From NCBI GenBank assembly GCA_018261895.1, contig JAGTRT010000018.1, positions 1 through 50,437 on the forward strand: a DNA stretch of 50,437 nt, written 5' to 3'. The notes under the pieces are model-generated. The model had not been told where the DNA came from, ran no database searches, and saw only the letters and a program-made list of their open reading frames with translations. Each line of letters starts with the position of its first letter. Position 1 is the first letter of the stretch. Below are positions 24,546 through 33,830 of this stretch, one piece after another. The translations under genes and the position numbers were made by a program. This DNA is from Pseudomonadota bacterium (GTDB lineage: Bacteria; Pseudomonadota; Gammaproteobacteria; Burkholderiales; Rhodocyclaceae).

Positions 24546-25141
24546 TGGAAATCGCGCTCGCCATCGCCATCATGGCCCTCGGGGCCGTCGTCCTGGGTGC
24601 CGCGCTCGGCTTCGCTTCGATCAAGTTCAAGGTTGAAGGCGACCCGCTGGTCGAAAAAATCGAGGCCATCCTGCCGCAAACCCAGTGCGGACAATGCGGC
24701 TATCCCGGTTGCCGGCCCTACGCCGACGCCATCGCCAACGGCGAGGAAATCAACAAATGCCCGCCTGGCGGCACGGAAGGCGTGCAGCGTCTGGCCGACC
24801 TGCTGGGCCGCGAAGTCAAGCCGCTCGACGCCGAGGAAAAACCGAAACAACTGGCCATCATCGATGAAAACACCTGCATCGGCTGCACGCTGTGCATCCA
24901 GGCCTGCCCCGTCGATGCCATCGTCGGCGCCGCCAAGCAGATGCACACCATCATCGCCCAGCAATGTACCGGCTGCGAGCTGTGTCTTCCCCCCTGCCCG
25001 GTCGAGTGCATCCGCATGGAAGTGATCCAGGAAAACATCGACAACTGGAAATGGAAATATCCGGTCGTTGAAATCAAGGCTGCGCCGATCTCCGCAAGTG
25101 ACACCACCGGCGGGTCTGGCGGCATGAAAGAGGCCGCCTGA
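24545..25141 (+). CDS. rsxB: Rnf/Rsx complex ferredoxin subunit B
   Basis: Multi-cluster Fe-S subunit. An N-terminal membrane anchor is followed by a Fe-S domain with [20 protein letters not shown] and a fourth cysteine in NKCPPGG, then two 4Fe-4S ferredoxin motifs ([16 protein letters not shown] and [16 protein letters not shown]). The 198 residues are normal for the proteobacterial short form. Start overlaps the rsxA stop by one base; its stop overlaps the rsxC start. Confidence 0.96.
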   Translation: MEIALAIAIMALGAVVLGAALGFASIKFKVEGDPLVEKIEAILPQTQCGQCGYPGCRPYADAIANGEEINKCPPGGTEGVQRLADLLGREVKPLDAEEKPKQLAIIDENTCIGCTLCIQACPVDAIVGAAKQMHTIIAQQCTGCELCLPPCPVECIRMEVIQENIDNWKWKYPVVEIKAAPISASDTTGGSGGMKEAA

Positions 25142-26913
25142 TGCTGATGAATCTGTTCAAGTTCAAGGGCGGCGTCAAACCGCCAACCAACAAGACGCAG
25201 TCGGTTACCCTGCCAATTGCCGTGGCGCCCATTCCGTCACGCCTCGTCGTGCCGTTGCACCAGAGTATTGGCGGCACGCCCCGCCCGGTCGTGCAGGCCG
25301 GCGACAAGGTACTCAAGGGCCAGTTGATCGGCGAGGCCGATGGCTGGATCTCGGCTGCTGTTCATGCGCCGACGTCGGGTACCGTGCTCGAGGTGGCCAT
25401 GCACACCCAGCCACATCCCTCGGGTCTGGATTCGCTGTGCGTCGTCATCGAGCCGGATGGCAAGGATGAATGGATCGCCCGCGACCTCGTCGACTACAAG
25501 TCCATGGCCCCCGAATCCGTACGCGAAAAGCTGCAACAGTCCGGTGTCGTCGGCCTGGGCGGCGCCGTCTTCCCAACGCACGGAAAGCTGACCGCATCGA
25601 AGACGGTACCGATGGACGAGCTGGTCATCAACGGTGCCGAATGCGAACCTTTCATCACCTGCGACGATCTGCTCATGCGCGAACGTGCCGAGGAGGTCGT
25701 GCGGGGCATCGGCATCTTCCGCGATCTCCTGCAACCGAAAAAGGTCCTGATCGGCATCGAGGACAACAAGCCCGAGGCTGCGGCCGCCATGCGTGCTGCC
25801 GTCGAGGCTGTCGGCGAGGACTTCGTCGTTGTCCAGGTGCCCACGCTCTACCCGGCTGGCGGCGCCAAACAGCTGATCCGCGTGCTGACCGGCAAGGAGG
25901 TGCCCGCCTCCAAGCGCTCGACCGATCTCGGCGTGCAGTGCTTCAACGTGGCCACTGCCTATACCGCCTGGCGCGCCATCGCGCAAGGCGAGCCGGTGGT
26001 TTCCCGCCTGGTGACCGTCACCGGCAATGTCGGCGAACCCCGCAACTATGAAGTGCTCATCGGGACGCCGATGGATGAGCTGCTCAAGCTCGCCCACCCG
26101 CACCCGGACACCGACGGCATCATCATGGGCGGACCGATGATGGGCTTTCTCGTCCCGGACCGGCGTGTCCCGGTCATCAAGGCCACCAACTGCCTGATCG
26201 CACACGACGAGCGCCTGTTCCCCCCGAAGGCGCCCGAAATGCCGTGCATTCGCTGCGGTGCCTGCGCCCGCGCCTGCCCGCATGAACTGCAACCTTTCGA
26301 GATGTACTGGTTCTCGCGCGCCAAGAATTTTGGCAAGACCCAGGAATACAACATTTTCGATTGCATCGAATGCGGTTGCTGCTCTTTTGTCTGCCCTTCG
26401 CGCATTCCGCTGGTCCAGTATTTCCGTTTCGCCAAGAGCGAGATCTGGGCGCGCGAGCGCGAGAAAAACGCTGCCGACCAAGCCAAGGCCCGCTTCGAAT
26501 TCAAGCAACTGCGCGAAGAGCGCGAAAAAGCCGAAAAGGCTGAAAAGCTGGCCAAGGCCGCAGCGGCACAGGCCGCCAAGAAAGCGGCCGAAGCGGCAGC
26601 GGCAGCCGCTGCTCCCGCGGAAAGTGCAGCCCAGCCCGTTGCTGCCGAGGCTGCAGCCCCGGTAACTGCGCCGGTCCCGCCCGCTGCCGCACCGGCAACG
26701 GGCGACGCCGAAAAAGCCGCCAAAATGGCCACCATCGAGGCCGCCATGGCCAGGGCCAAAGCCCAGCGCGAAGCCGTTCAGCCAAAGAACACGGACAACC
26801 TGACGCCGGAACAGCAAAAGGCTGCCGCCGACATCGAAGCACGCCGCGTCGCCGCCCACCTGATCGAGCCCGAGCCGGCCCAGCCCGCCGCCCCGCCCGA
26901 TCCCAAATCCTGA
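25141..26913 (+). CDS. rsxC: Rnf/Rsx complex NADH- and Fe-S-binding subunit C
   Basis: Peripheral subunit that binds FMN and NADH. The N-terminal barrel-sandwich part (about residues 40-95), the flavin/NADH domain (GLGGAVFPTHGKL near 138, ELVINGAECEPFITCDDLLM near 160) and two 4Fe-4S motifs (CIRCGACARACP and CIECGCCSFVCP) are present. After about residue 440 comes a Lys/Ala/Glu-rich, probably helical tail of about 140 residues, which is variable among homologues. Tail function is unknown. Confidence 0.95.
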   Translation: MLMNLFKFKGGVKPPTNKTQSVTLPIAVAPIPSRLVVPLHQSIGGTPRPVVQAGDKVLKGQLIGEADGWISAAVHAPTSGTVLEVAMHTQPHPSGLDSLCVVIEPDGKDEWIARDLVDYKSMAPESVREKLQQSGVVGLGGAVFPTHGKLTASKTVPMDELVINGAECEPFITCDDLLMRERAEEVVRGIGIFRDLLQPKKVLIGIEDNKPEAAAAMRAAVEAVGEDFVVVQVPTLYPAGGAKQLIRVLTGKEVPASKRSTDLGVQCFNVATAYTAWRAIAQGEPVVSRLVTVTGNVGEPRNYEVLIGTPMDELLKLAHPHPDTDGIIMGGPMMGFLVPDRRVPVIKATNCLIAHDERLFPPKAPEMPCIRCGACARACPHELQPFEMYWFSRAKNFGKTQEYNIFDCIECGCCSFVCPSRIPLVQYFRFAKSEIWAREREKNAADQAKARFEFKQLREEREKAEKAEKLAKAAAAQAAKKAAEAAAAAAAPAESAAQPVAAEAAAPVTAPVPPAAAPATGDAEKAAKMATIEAAMARAKAQREAVQPKNTDNLTPEQQKAAADIEARRVAAHLIEPEPAQPAAPPDPKS

Positions 26914-26931
26914 TTCACGGATCCCGATAAA

Positions 26932-27948
26932 GTGTTCGCCCCAGCTCCATTCCTTCTCAAAGACGTCAGCGTCAGCCAGGTGATGATCCAGGTCTGCGTC
27001 GCGCTGATCCCGGGCATTGCTGCCTATGCCAGCCTGGTTGGTCCCGCCATCCTGGTCCAGCTGGTCATCGCCACGCTCGCTGCGCTGATTGCCGAAGCGC
27101 TCATGCTCAAGGTCTGCCGCAAGCCGATGGCCCTGTTCCTGAGCGATGGTTCCGCCATCGTCACGGCCTGGCTGATCGCCCTGACCTTCCCGCCACTGGC
27201 CCCGTGGTGGCTGATTGCCACCGGTACTGCTTTTGCCATTGTCGTTGCCAAGCACCTTTACGGCGGCCTCGGCCAAAATCCGTTCAACCCGGCCATGGTG
27301 GCCTTTGCCGTCTGCATCGTCGCCTTCCCGGCGCTGATGTCGCAGTGGCCGAGCGTCGGCCTGCAGTTGGGCCTGATCGAACAGATGAACATCATTCTGG
27401 GTTGGGCGCCCCGTGTCGATGCACTGACCGGTGCAACACCGCTCGACGCGATGAAAACGGCGCTCAAACTGGGAGACGGCAGCTTTGACGTGACCACCTT
27501 GCTGGCCAACCAGGACATCTATGGCAATTTTGCCGGTCGTGGCTGGGAATGGGTCGCTGCCGGCTACCTGCTGGGCGGCCTGTGGCTGTGGCATCGCAAG
27601 CTGATCACTTGGCACGTACCGGTCGCCTTCGTCGCTTCCCTGAGCCTCATCTCCGGCGCGCTCTGGATCTACAACCCGAGCCAGTTCGCCAGCCCGCTCT
27701 TCCACCTGCTCTCCGGCGGGGCCATGCTCGGCGCCTTCTTCATCGCGACCGACCCGGTTTCGGGCTGCACGACGCCGCGCGGCAAGCTGATCTTTGGCGC
27801 CGGCTGCGGCCTGCTGGCCTACATCATCCGTGTCTTCGGCGGCTATCCGGACGGTGTCGCCTTTGCGGTGCTGCTCATGAACCTTTGCGCCCCGGTCATC
27901 GACCTGCTGACCCAGCCGCCGATTTTCGGCATGAAGGACAAGGCATGA
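26932..27948 (+). CDS. rsxD: Rnf/Rsx complex membrane subunit D
   Basis: Inner-membrane subunit related to NqrB, with about nine to ten spans and a covalently bound FMN. The FMN-attachment motif (S/T)GAT is present in VDALTGATPLDAMK, at the expected point. LFLSDGSAIVTAWL and GGLGQNPFNPAMVAFA are family blocks. I use the GTG at 26932, 18 bp after rsxC; the first residues MFAPAPFLLKDVSV fit the family. The stop overlaps the rsxG start (ATGA). Confidence 0.95.
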   Translation: MFAPAPFLLKDVSVSQVMIQVCVALIPGIAAYASLVGPAILVQLVIATLAALIAEALMLKVCRKPMALFLSDGSAIVTAWLIALTFPPLAPWWLIATGTAFAIVVAKHLYGGLGQNPFNPAMVAFAVCIVAFPALMSQWPSVGLQLGLIEQMNIILGWAPRVDALTGATPLDAMKTALKLGDGSFDVTTLLANQDIYGNFAGRGWEWVAAGYLLGGLWLWHRKLITWHVPVAFVASLSLISGALWIYNPSQFASPLFHLLSGGAMLGAFFIATDPVSGCTTPRGKLIFGAGCGLLAYIIRVFGGYPDGVAFAVLLMNLCAPVIDLLTQPPIFGMKDKA

Positions 27949-28610
27949 CCAGCGTGACCAAGGAAATTACCGCCCAGGCAATGGCCGTTCGCACGGCGGC
28001 AACGCTTTTCATATTTGTCGTCATTTTCACCGGCCTGCTTTCCGGCGCATACCTCTGGACCAAGCCGGCCATCGAAGCCTCGGCCACCGAGGAAAAAATG
28101 AAGTTGGTGGACGAGGTCCTGCCACGCTCCGAGTACGACAACAATCTGCTCGACGACACCCTAGCATTGACGGAGACACCGGAGCTCGGACAGAAGGATC
28201 CGAGTACGCTGTTCCGTGCCCGCAAAGCCGGCAAACCGGTGGCCTTGGTCTTCGAAGCGGTCGCCCCTGACGGTTATGCCGGCAAGATCCGCCTGATCGT
28301 GGCCATTCGTGCCAGTGGCGAAGTCGCTGGCGTGCGCGTGACCCAGCACAAGGAAACCCCAGGTCTCGGCGACTACATCGAGATCAAGAAGGACAAGAAC
28401 AAGGCTCGCCCCTGGATCACCCAGTTCACCGGCATGTCGCTGGCCCAGGTGAGCGACAAGGAGTGGAAGGTCAAGAAGGATGGTGGCCGCCTTGACTACT
28501 ATGCCGGCGCCACCATCACCCCGCGTGCCGTGACCAAGGCCGTGCACAAGGCCGCCAAATGGGCCGAGGCCAACCGTGACCGACTGTTCGCAGAAGGAGC
28601 CGCCAAATGA
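27945..28610 (+). CDS. rsxG: Rnf/Rsx complex FMN-binding subunit G
   Basis: Membrane-anchored periplasmic subunit with covalent FMN. One N-terminal span (AATLFIFVVIFTGLLSGAYLW) is followed by an FMN-binding domain (about residues 90-195). The attachment site reads YYAGATITPRAV: the usual first residue of the (S/T)GAT motif is Ala here, but the FMN-carrying Thr is kept. The 221 residues are normal. ATG overlaps the rsxD stop, and the rsxE start overlaps its stop. Confidence 0.95.
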   Translation: MTSVTKEITAQAMAVRTAATLFIFVVIFTGLLSGAYLWTKPAIEASATEEKMKLVDEVLPRSEYDNNLLDDTLALTETPELGQKDPSTLFRARKAGKPVALVFEAVAPDGYAGKIRLIVAIRASGEVAGVRVTQHKETPGLGDYIEIKKDKNKARPWITQFTGMSLAQVSDKEWKVKKDGGRLDYYAGATITPRAVTKAVHKAAKWAEANRDRLFAEGAAK

Positions 28611-29296
28611 TCACGCGTGAAGAATTCAAGACCATCGCCGAAAACGGCATCTGGAAACAGAACACCTCCATTGTCCAGATCCTCGGACTCTGCCCGCTGC
28701 TTGCCGTAACCACCAACGCGGTGAATGGCATCATGCTCTCGCTGGCCACCATCATCGTCATGGCGCTCTCGGGCGTCGCCATTGCCAGCCTGCGCAATCT
28801 CATACCGCACGAAATCCGCATCCCCGTCTTCATCCTGATCGTCGCGGCACTGGTGACCGTCGTCGACCTGCTGTTCAACGCCAATCTGCACGAGTTGTAT
28901 CTGGTCCTTGGCATCTTCATTCCGCTGATTGTCACCAACTGCATCGTGCTCGCCCGGGTCGAAGCCTTCGCGGCGAAGAACCCGCCTCTGCAATCGACCT
29001 TTGACGGCATCTTCATGGGCATCGGCATGTTGTGGACCCTGGGTCTGCTCGGCGCCCTGCGCGAATTCATCGGAAGCGGCACCATTCTTGGCGGCATCGA
29101 CATGGTTTTCCCCGACCTGCATCCGATCCAGGTATTGCCCGAAAGCTATCCCGGCTTCCTGCTCGCCCTGCTGCCGCCTGGCGCCTTCATCCTGCTCGGC
29201 TGCCTGATCGCCTGGAAAAACTGGATGGAAGCCCGTGCCGCCGAGCGTGCGAAGCTGAAGCCGCCGGCCCCCATCGCCACGGCCGGTTGCCACTGA
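28607..29296 (+). CDS. rsxE: Rnf/Rsx complex subunit E
   Basis: Six-span inner-membrane subunit, homologous to RsxA but inserted in the opposite topology. It keeps the paired cysteine motifs (GLCPLLAVTTNAVNG and IVTNCIVLARVEAFA) that share the Fe-S cluster with RsxA. The 229 residues are normal. Last gene of the operon. In many gammaproteobacteria nth follows directly; here it lies about 3.9 kb further on. Confidence 0.96.
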   Translation: MITREEFKTIAENGIWKQNTSIVQILGLCPLLAVTTNAVNGIMLSLATIIVMALSGVAIASLRNLIPHEIRIPVFILIVAALVTVVDLLFNANLHELYLVLGIFIPLIVTNCIVLARVEAFAAKNPPLQSTFDGIFMGIGMLWTLGLLGALREFIGSGTILGGIDMVFPDLHPIQVLPESYPGFLLALLPPGAFILLGCLIAWKNWMEARAAERAKLKPPAPIATAGCH

Positions 29297-29337
29297 TTTC
29301 GACTGTCAGCCCGTTGCGGGCCTGAAAAGACGCCCGC

Positions 29338-30387
29338 ATGCGTATCGAAGCCATTCGTCAGTTGCTGAGCGCCACCGGCGCCAAGGATTGCCACGTTGAA
29401 CGCGTCATGCGGGCCTGGGCACAAGCCAGGCCGCTCGATGCAGGACCGAGCCGCCACCCGCCGGAAACCTATCTCCCGCTGGCCCTGCGCAATGCATTGC
29501 CCGGCCTGCAGGAGCAATTGTCGGCAATGGCCCGGGTTCGCGCCGAACATCCGGGAGACGATGGTTCTTCGCGGCTGCTCGTCGAACTGAGCGATGGCCA
29601 GACCGTCGAGAGCGTGCTGCTGCCGCGCGACGGACTCTGCGTCTCGACGCAGGTCGGCTGCGCAGTCGGTTGCACCTTCTGCATGACCGGCCGCGACGGG
29701 TTGCTGCGCCAGGTCAGCAGCGGCGAGATGGTCGCCCAGGTCATTCTCGGGCGAAGCCGGCGCAAGGTCTCGCGGGTGGTCTTCATGGGCATGGGAGAAC
29801 CGTCCCACAACATGGAGAATGTGCTGGAAGCCATCGACCTGCTCGGAACTGCCGGCGCGATCGGGCACAAGAATCTGGTCTTCTCGACGGTCGGCGACCT
29901 GCGGGTCTTCGAGCGCTTGCCGCAGCAACGCGTCGTGCCGGCGCTGGCGCTTTCCCTGCACTCCACGCGCAAGGAACTGCGGGCCGAACTGCTGCCCAAG
30001 GCGCCGGCAATCGAGCCGGCAGAACTGGTCGAACTGGCCGAGCAATACGCGCGTCGTACCGGCTATCCGATCCAGTACCAGTGGACGCTGATCGACGGCG
30101 TCAATGACAGCCTGGAAGAAATGGACAACATTGCCCGCCTGCTCGCCGGCAAGTACGCCATCATGAACTTCATTCCGTACAACGTGACTGCAGCGCTGAG
30201 CTATCGGCGTCCGCCGGTCGAACGAATCACCGAACTGACCCGCTACCTGCACGCCAAGGGCGTGCGGACCACCGTGCGCAATTCGGCCGGACAGGATGTC
30301 GATGGGGGTTGCGGGCAACTGCGCGCCCGCCAGCTTGATGATGCCCAGCCGCTGCGCCGGAGGGCTGGGCCGAAGACCCCGGCCTGA
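29338..30387 (+). CDS. RlmN-family radical SAM RNA methyltransferase
   Basis: Radical SAM enzyme of the RlmN/Cfr family, which methylates C2 or C8 of adenine in RNA. The cluster cysteines are C108, C112 and C115 (CAVGCTFC). C101 (CVSTQVGC) and C325 (VDGGCGQLRA) sit where RlmN has its mechanistic C118 and C355; the 7-residue spacing from C101 to C108 is the same as in E. coli. GMGEPSHNMENV and SLHSTRKELR are family blocks. The N-terminus (MRIEAIRQLLSATGAKDCH) differs from ordinary RlmN, and the C-terminus has an extra basic tail, so this is probably a divergent paralogue. It starts 41 bp after rsxE. Confidence 0.83.
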   Translation: MRIEAIRQLLSATGAKDCHVERVMRAWAQARPLDAGPSRHPPETYLPLALRNALPGLQEQLSAMARVRAEHPGDDGSSRLLVELSDGQTVESVLLPRDGLCVSTQVGCAVGCTFCMTGRDGLLRQVSSGEMVAQVILGRSRRKVSRVVFMGMGEPSHNMENVLEAIDLLGTAGAIGHKNLVFSTVGDLRVFERLPQQRVVPALALSLHSTRKELRAELLPKAPAIEPAELVELAEQYARRTGYPIQYQWTLIDGVNDSLEEMDNIARLLAGKYAIMNFIPYNVTAALSYRRPPVERITELTRYLHAKGVRTTVRNSAGQDVDGGCGQLRARQLDDAQPLRRRAGPKTPA

Positions 30388-30456
30388 CTTGCCATCCGGC
30401 CTTTCCGGCTAGAATGGCGGCATGTTCATGACCGACCCATTGGAGAGATTCCGCGA

Positions 30457-30810
30457 ATGCCCGACGATCTGCACTGCGCCGCAAAGGTAACGGCCGACGT
30501 TGTCGGCGGTCGCTGGAAGGTTGAGATCCTGCATTGCCTGTTCAAGGGAACGCAGCGTTTCTCCGAACTGCAGCACGCCATCGATGGCGTCACCCAGAAA
30601 GTCCTGACCCAGCAACTGCGCGAACTGGAGGCCGATCATGTCATCAGTCGGCAGATCTTTCCCGAGGTTCCGCCCCGGGTCGAATATTCGCTGACCGATT
30701 TTGGCAGGAGCCTGTGGCCGGTACTCAGCGCCATGCACGAATGGGGATTGCGCCATCTGGCCGAACGCAACGACCCGCCGACCGCCCCCAAGGCAGCCGG
30801 CGAGCCCTGA
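30457..30810 (+). CDS. HxlR-family transcriptional regulator
   Basis: Winged-helix DNA-binding protein (117 residues) with the HxlR core: GGRWKVEILHCLFKGTQRFSELQHAIDGVTQKVLTQQLRELEADHVISRQ, followed by the wing PPRVEYSLTDFG. The cysteine near the N-terminus (DDLHCAAKV) is where redox- or aldehyde-sensing HxlR members have theirs. Its target is unknown; it is convergent with the haem-binding-type gene, whose stop is 6 bp away. Confidence 0.92.
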   Translation: MPDDLHCAAKVTADVVGGRWKVEILHCLFKGTQRFSELQHAIDGVTQKVLTQQLRELEADHVISRQIFPEVPPRVEYSLTDFGRSLWPVLSAMHEWGLRHLAERNDPPTAPKAAGEP

Positions 30811-30816
30811 CCAAGC

Positions 30817-31554
30817 TTACTTCTTGCGGGTAGCCGGCAGCGCGGCAACCACCTGGTCCTCTACGGCCGCATCCTTGCAGTGTGGCTGCCCCCAGCCGCC
30901 GCTGTAGGCGATCTGGTCGACGCCGCCGGGCCCGACGCCAGCCGGCACATAATCGAGCTTCACGGTGTTGCGGACGCGCCAGGCGATGGCGTGGTCGGCA
31001 CACGACGAATCGCCGGACACGCCCACGGCGCCGACGAGCTTGCCGGTCGCGTCATACAAGCCGAGACCGCCGCCGAAGACGTTCACGCCGCCGATTCGCT
31101 TGCCGACCATGGGATCCTTGCTCTGCCCCCAATCCTTGGCCGGACCGGCATAGGCAACTTTGGTGTCGACCGGGTTGCTCTCCTGCAGGCCGAAGAGGCT
31201 GCCACCCGGTTGTACGGCAGCGTAGAGATTGGCCGTCGCCAGGGCCAGCCCGGGCAGGCTGAAGGCATTTGCCGTATTGGCCTTTTGCGCCGAGATGACG
31301 CGGCTGCCCGGCCACTGGGCACCGGCATCGGCGCCGGTAAAGGCCACGGCACAGACCTCGCCGCTACGATTGACGACCGTTCCCCACATGTCGAGATTGA
31401 AGCCGCCGTTGCTGGCTAAGCGCGCCTCCTTGAGGGCAGCCTTCAGTTCGGCCTGGGTCGGCAATCCGGCGCAAGCCTTGTCGGCAGCCAGCACGGGACC
31501 GGCCGTAAATGCGGCGAGACAAAGCACGCCAAGTCGGTTGATCGTTTTATTCAT
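30817..31554 (-). CDS. Exported GlcG/HbpS-like haem-binding-family protein
   Basis: A signal peptide (MNKTINRLGVLCLAAFTAGPVLA) is followed by a GlcG/HbpS (DUF336) domain of about 200 residues. Family blocks are SRVISAQKANTANAFSLPG, GGVNVFGGGLGLYDATGKLVGAVGVSGDSSCADHAIAWRVR. HbpS in Streptomyces binds haem and senses redox; other members lack haem, so the ligand is uncertain. The ATG at 31554 follows CGGAGAAGAACC. The open frame upstream to 31656 is not supported. Cysteines in the mature part could form disulfides. Confidence 0.82.
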   Translation of the reverse strand: MNKTINRLGVLCLAAFTAGPVLAADKACAGLPTQAELKAALKEARLASNGGFNLDMWGTVVNRSGEVCAVAFTGADAGAQWPGSRVISAQKANTANAFSLPGLALATANLYAAVQPGGSLFGLQESNPVDTKVAYAGPAKDWGQSKDPMVGKRIGGVNVFGGGLGLYDATGKLVGAVGVSGDSSCADHAIAWRVRNTVKLDYVPAGVGPGGVDQIAYSGGWGQPHCKDAAVEDQVVAALPATRKK

Positions 31555-31688
31555 GGTTCTTCTCCGTTGGAATCGTTCGGGCTTCGTCGCCCACATGGCA
31601 TACGACGAAAGCGTGGCCGATTGTCGGACAAACGGCCGAACGGCGGAAGAACGCACCGGAAGGTTAGCGCCTTACCAGAAGGTAAGCT

Positions 31689-33107
31689 TCAGTCATCCCC
31701 GGCAATGACGACGCAGTTCCTGCCGCGCTCCTTTGCCTGGTAGCAGGCCGCATCGGCGCGCCGGATCAGCGACTTTTCGCTGTCATCTACCCCCCACTCG
31801 GCGATGCCGATGCTGACCGTGCAATGGATGTCCTCTCCGGTATTGGAGAGGACCACCTGCTCGGCAAAGGCAACGCGCAAACGCTCGGCCAGCGGCAAGG
31901 CGGCCAGGGCCGTGGTTTCCGGCATCAGGACGACAAACTCCTCGCCGCCGTAACGGAAAGCGATATCGGTACGGCGCAGGGACTGCCGTATCGAATCGGC
32001 CAGGGCCTGAAGCACGCGATCGCCTTCGAGGTGACCGAAGCAATCGTTGATCTGCTTGAAGTGATCGCAATCGAGGACCAGGAGGGCCAGCGCCCGACCG
32101 TAGCGGGTCGCGCGCTCGAGCTCGCCGGGCAGGCGTTCGCGGAGAAATCGGGCATTGTAGAGACCAGTCAGTGAGTCGGTCTGGCTGAGCAGGCGATAGC
32201 GCTCTTCGCTCTCGCGCAGCGCCTCCTCGGCGTGACGACGTTCGCTGACGTCCTGCAAGGTTTCGATGGCCCCGACGAGTTCGCCGTCGCCGTTGCGCAA
32301 GGGCGCTGCCGTAAAAAACAGCCAGCGGCCACTTTCGCCGATATTGGGGAAGAAGTCCTCGGCCTCGAAACCGCCGGCAATCACCATGGAAGGTTGAAAA
32401 CGGCCATGGTAGAGGCGGTCGACCGTCGCGTCGTCCGCATCGTCCAGCACGAGGTCGGCCATGATCGGACGCTGGGTCGAATAGAAAGCCTTCCACTGGT
32501 CGCTGGTGCCGATGACGTCGCGGGCCAGCGTTCCCGTCATGGCCTCGCAGGCGCGGTTCCAGTGCGTCACGCGGTGGGCGGCATCGATGACCAGCGTCGG
32601 CACCGATGAGCCGTCGACAATCTGGGCCAGATAGGCCTCGCTGTCCCGCAAGGCGGCGTCGGCCCGACGCCTTTCCGTGACGTCCTGCAGGGTTTCGATG
32701 GCGCCGATGATCTCGCCGGCCTCATTGCGGATCGGCGCCGCGGTGATGAACAGCCAGCGGCCGTTCGGCCCGATGGCCGGAAAAAAATCCTCCGACTCGA
32801 AGGCATCCTCGATCAGGTTCGACGGTCGGGTCTTTTTGTGGATGTTCCGCTCGTCGCTGGCATCGGGCATGCCATCGAGCACGCCATCGATCAGACGGTC
32901 GGCCAGAATGGGACGGGGGGTCTTGTAGAAGGCCCGCCACTGCTCGGAACGGCCAATCATGTCGCCGGCCGGAACGCCGGTGAGTACGACGCATGCGCGG
33001 TTCCAGTGCGTAACCCGATGGGCTGCATCGATCACGATGGTCGCCACCGGATTGCCCTCAACCAACTGCGTCAGGGCAATGCTATTGCCTTCTGTTGAAC
33101 GCGGCAT
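31689..33107 (-). CDS. Diguanylate cyclase with two near-identical PAS domains
   Basis: Soluble c-di-GMP synthase. Two PAS domains (about residues 12-150 and 160-300) are closely related: both contain VIDAAHRVTHWNRAC and WRAFY or WKAFY followed by RPI(L/M)AD. A GGDEF domain follows with an intact active site (RYGGEEFVVLMPE), the DHFKQINDCFGHLEGD block and TVSIGIAEW. No inhibitory I-site RxxD is obvious upstream of GGEEF. The signal is unknown. It is divergent from nth with a 90-bp gap. Confidence 0.92.
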   Translation of the reverse strand: MPRSTEGNSIALTQLVEGNPVATIVIDAAHRVTHWNRACVVLTGVPAGDMIGRSEQWRAFYKTPRPILADRLIDGVLDGMPDASDERNIHKKTRPSNLIEDAFESEDFFPAIGPNGRWLFITAAPIRNEAGEIIGAIETLQDVTERRRADAALRDSEAYLAQIVDGSSVPTLVIDAAHRVTHWNRACEAMTGTLARDVIGTSDQWKAFYSTQRPIMADLVLDDADDATVDRLYHGRFQPSMVIAGGFEAEDFFPNIGESGRWLFFTAAPLRNGDGELVGAIETLQDVSERRHAEEALRESEERYRLLSQTDSLTGLYNARFLRERLPGELERATRYGRALALLVLDCDHFKQINDCFGHLEGDRVLQALADSIRQSLRRTDIAFRYGGEEFVVLMPETTALAALPLAERLRVAFAEQVVLSNTGEDIHCTVSIGIAEWGVDDSEKSLIRRADAACYQAKERGRNCVVIAGDD

Positions 33108-33197
33108 GGGGTCTGCCTTCTCTGTCGGTTAGAATTTGTCTTTGCGACAATATGGCGCATCCCATCGCGCCTGACAATCCACTTCCTTCCGAGCAAC

Positions 33198-33830
33198 GTG
33201 AAAAAAGCCCACATCGAGCAGTTTTACGCCCGGCTGCGCGACGCCAATCCGTCGCCTACCACCGAGCTGAATTACGCCACGCCGTTCCAGCTGCTGATCG
33301 CCGTCATCCTGTCGGCGCAGGCGACCGATGTCGGCGTCAACAAGGCGACGGCCCGGCTCTTTCCCGTGGCGCCGACGCCGGCCGCCATGCTGGCGCTGGG
33401 CGAGGAAGGCCTGACCGAGTACATCAAGACCATCGGCCTGTACCGGACCAAGGCGAAGAATGTGATCGCCACCTGCCGCATGCTGCTCGAACTGCACGAC
33501 GGCGAGGTGCCGGCCGAGCGCAAGGCCCTCGAAGCCCTGCCCGGCGTTGGCCGGAAAACGGCCAATGTCGTGCTCAACACGGCCTTCGGCCAGCCGACGA
33601 TTGCCGTCGACACGCACATCTTCCGCCTCGGCAACCGGACCGGGCTGGCGCCCGGCAAGACGGTCGAGGATGTCGAAAACAAGCTGTTGCGCGTGACGCC
33701 CGATACATTCAAGAAGGACGCCCATCACTGGCTGATCCTGCACGGCCGCTATGTGTGCAAGGCGCGCAAGCCGGACTGCGGGCGTTGCGTGGTGCTGGAT
33801 TTGTGCGCCTACCGGAGCAAGACGGTATGA
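33198..33830 (+). CDS. nth: Endonuclease III
   Basis: Bifunctional DNA glycosylase/AP lyase for oxidised pyrimidines. The helix-hairpin-helix LPGVGRKTANVVLN carries the catalytic lysine, and IAVDTHIFRLGNRTG the catalytic aspartate. Four C-terminal cysteines (C187, C194, C197, C203) make the 4Fe-4S site in the canonical C-x6-C-x2-C-x5-C spacing. Start is the GTG at 33198; 210 residues are normal. The stop overlaps the ATG of the next gene (ATGA). Confidence 0.96.
   Translation: MKKAHIEQFYARLRDANPSPTTELNYATPFQLLIAVILSAQATDVGVNKATARLFPVAPTPAAMLALGEEGLTEYIKTIGLYRTKAKNVIATCRMLLELHDGEVPAERKALEALPGVGRKTANVVLNTAFGQPTIAVDTHIFRLGNRTGLAPGKTVEDVENKLLRVTPDTFKKDAHHWLILHGRYVCKARKPDCGRCVVLDLCAYRSKTV

Noticed and set aside
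25237..27705. 822-codon minus-strand open frame
   Set aside because: Antisense to rsxC and rsxD; Gly/Arg/His-rich shadow sequence.
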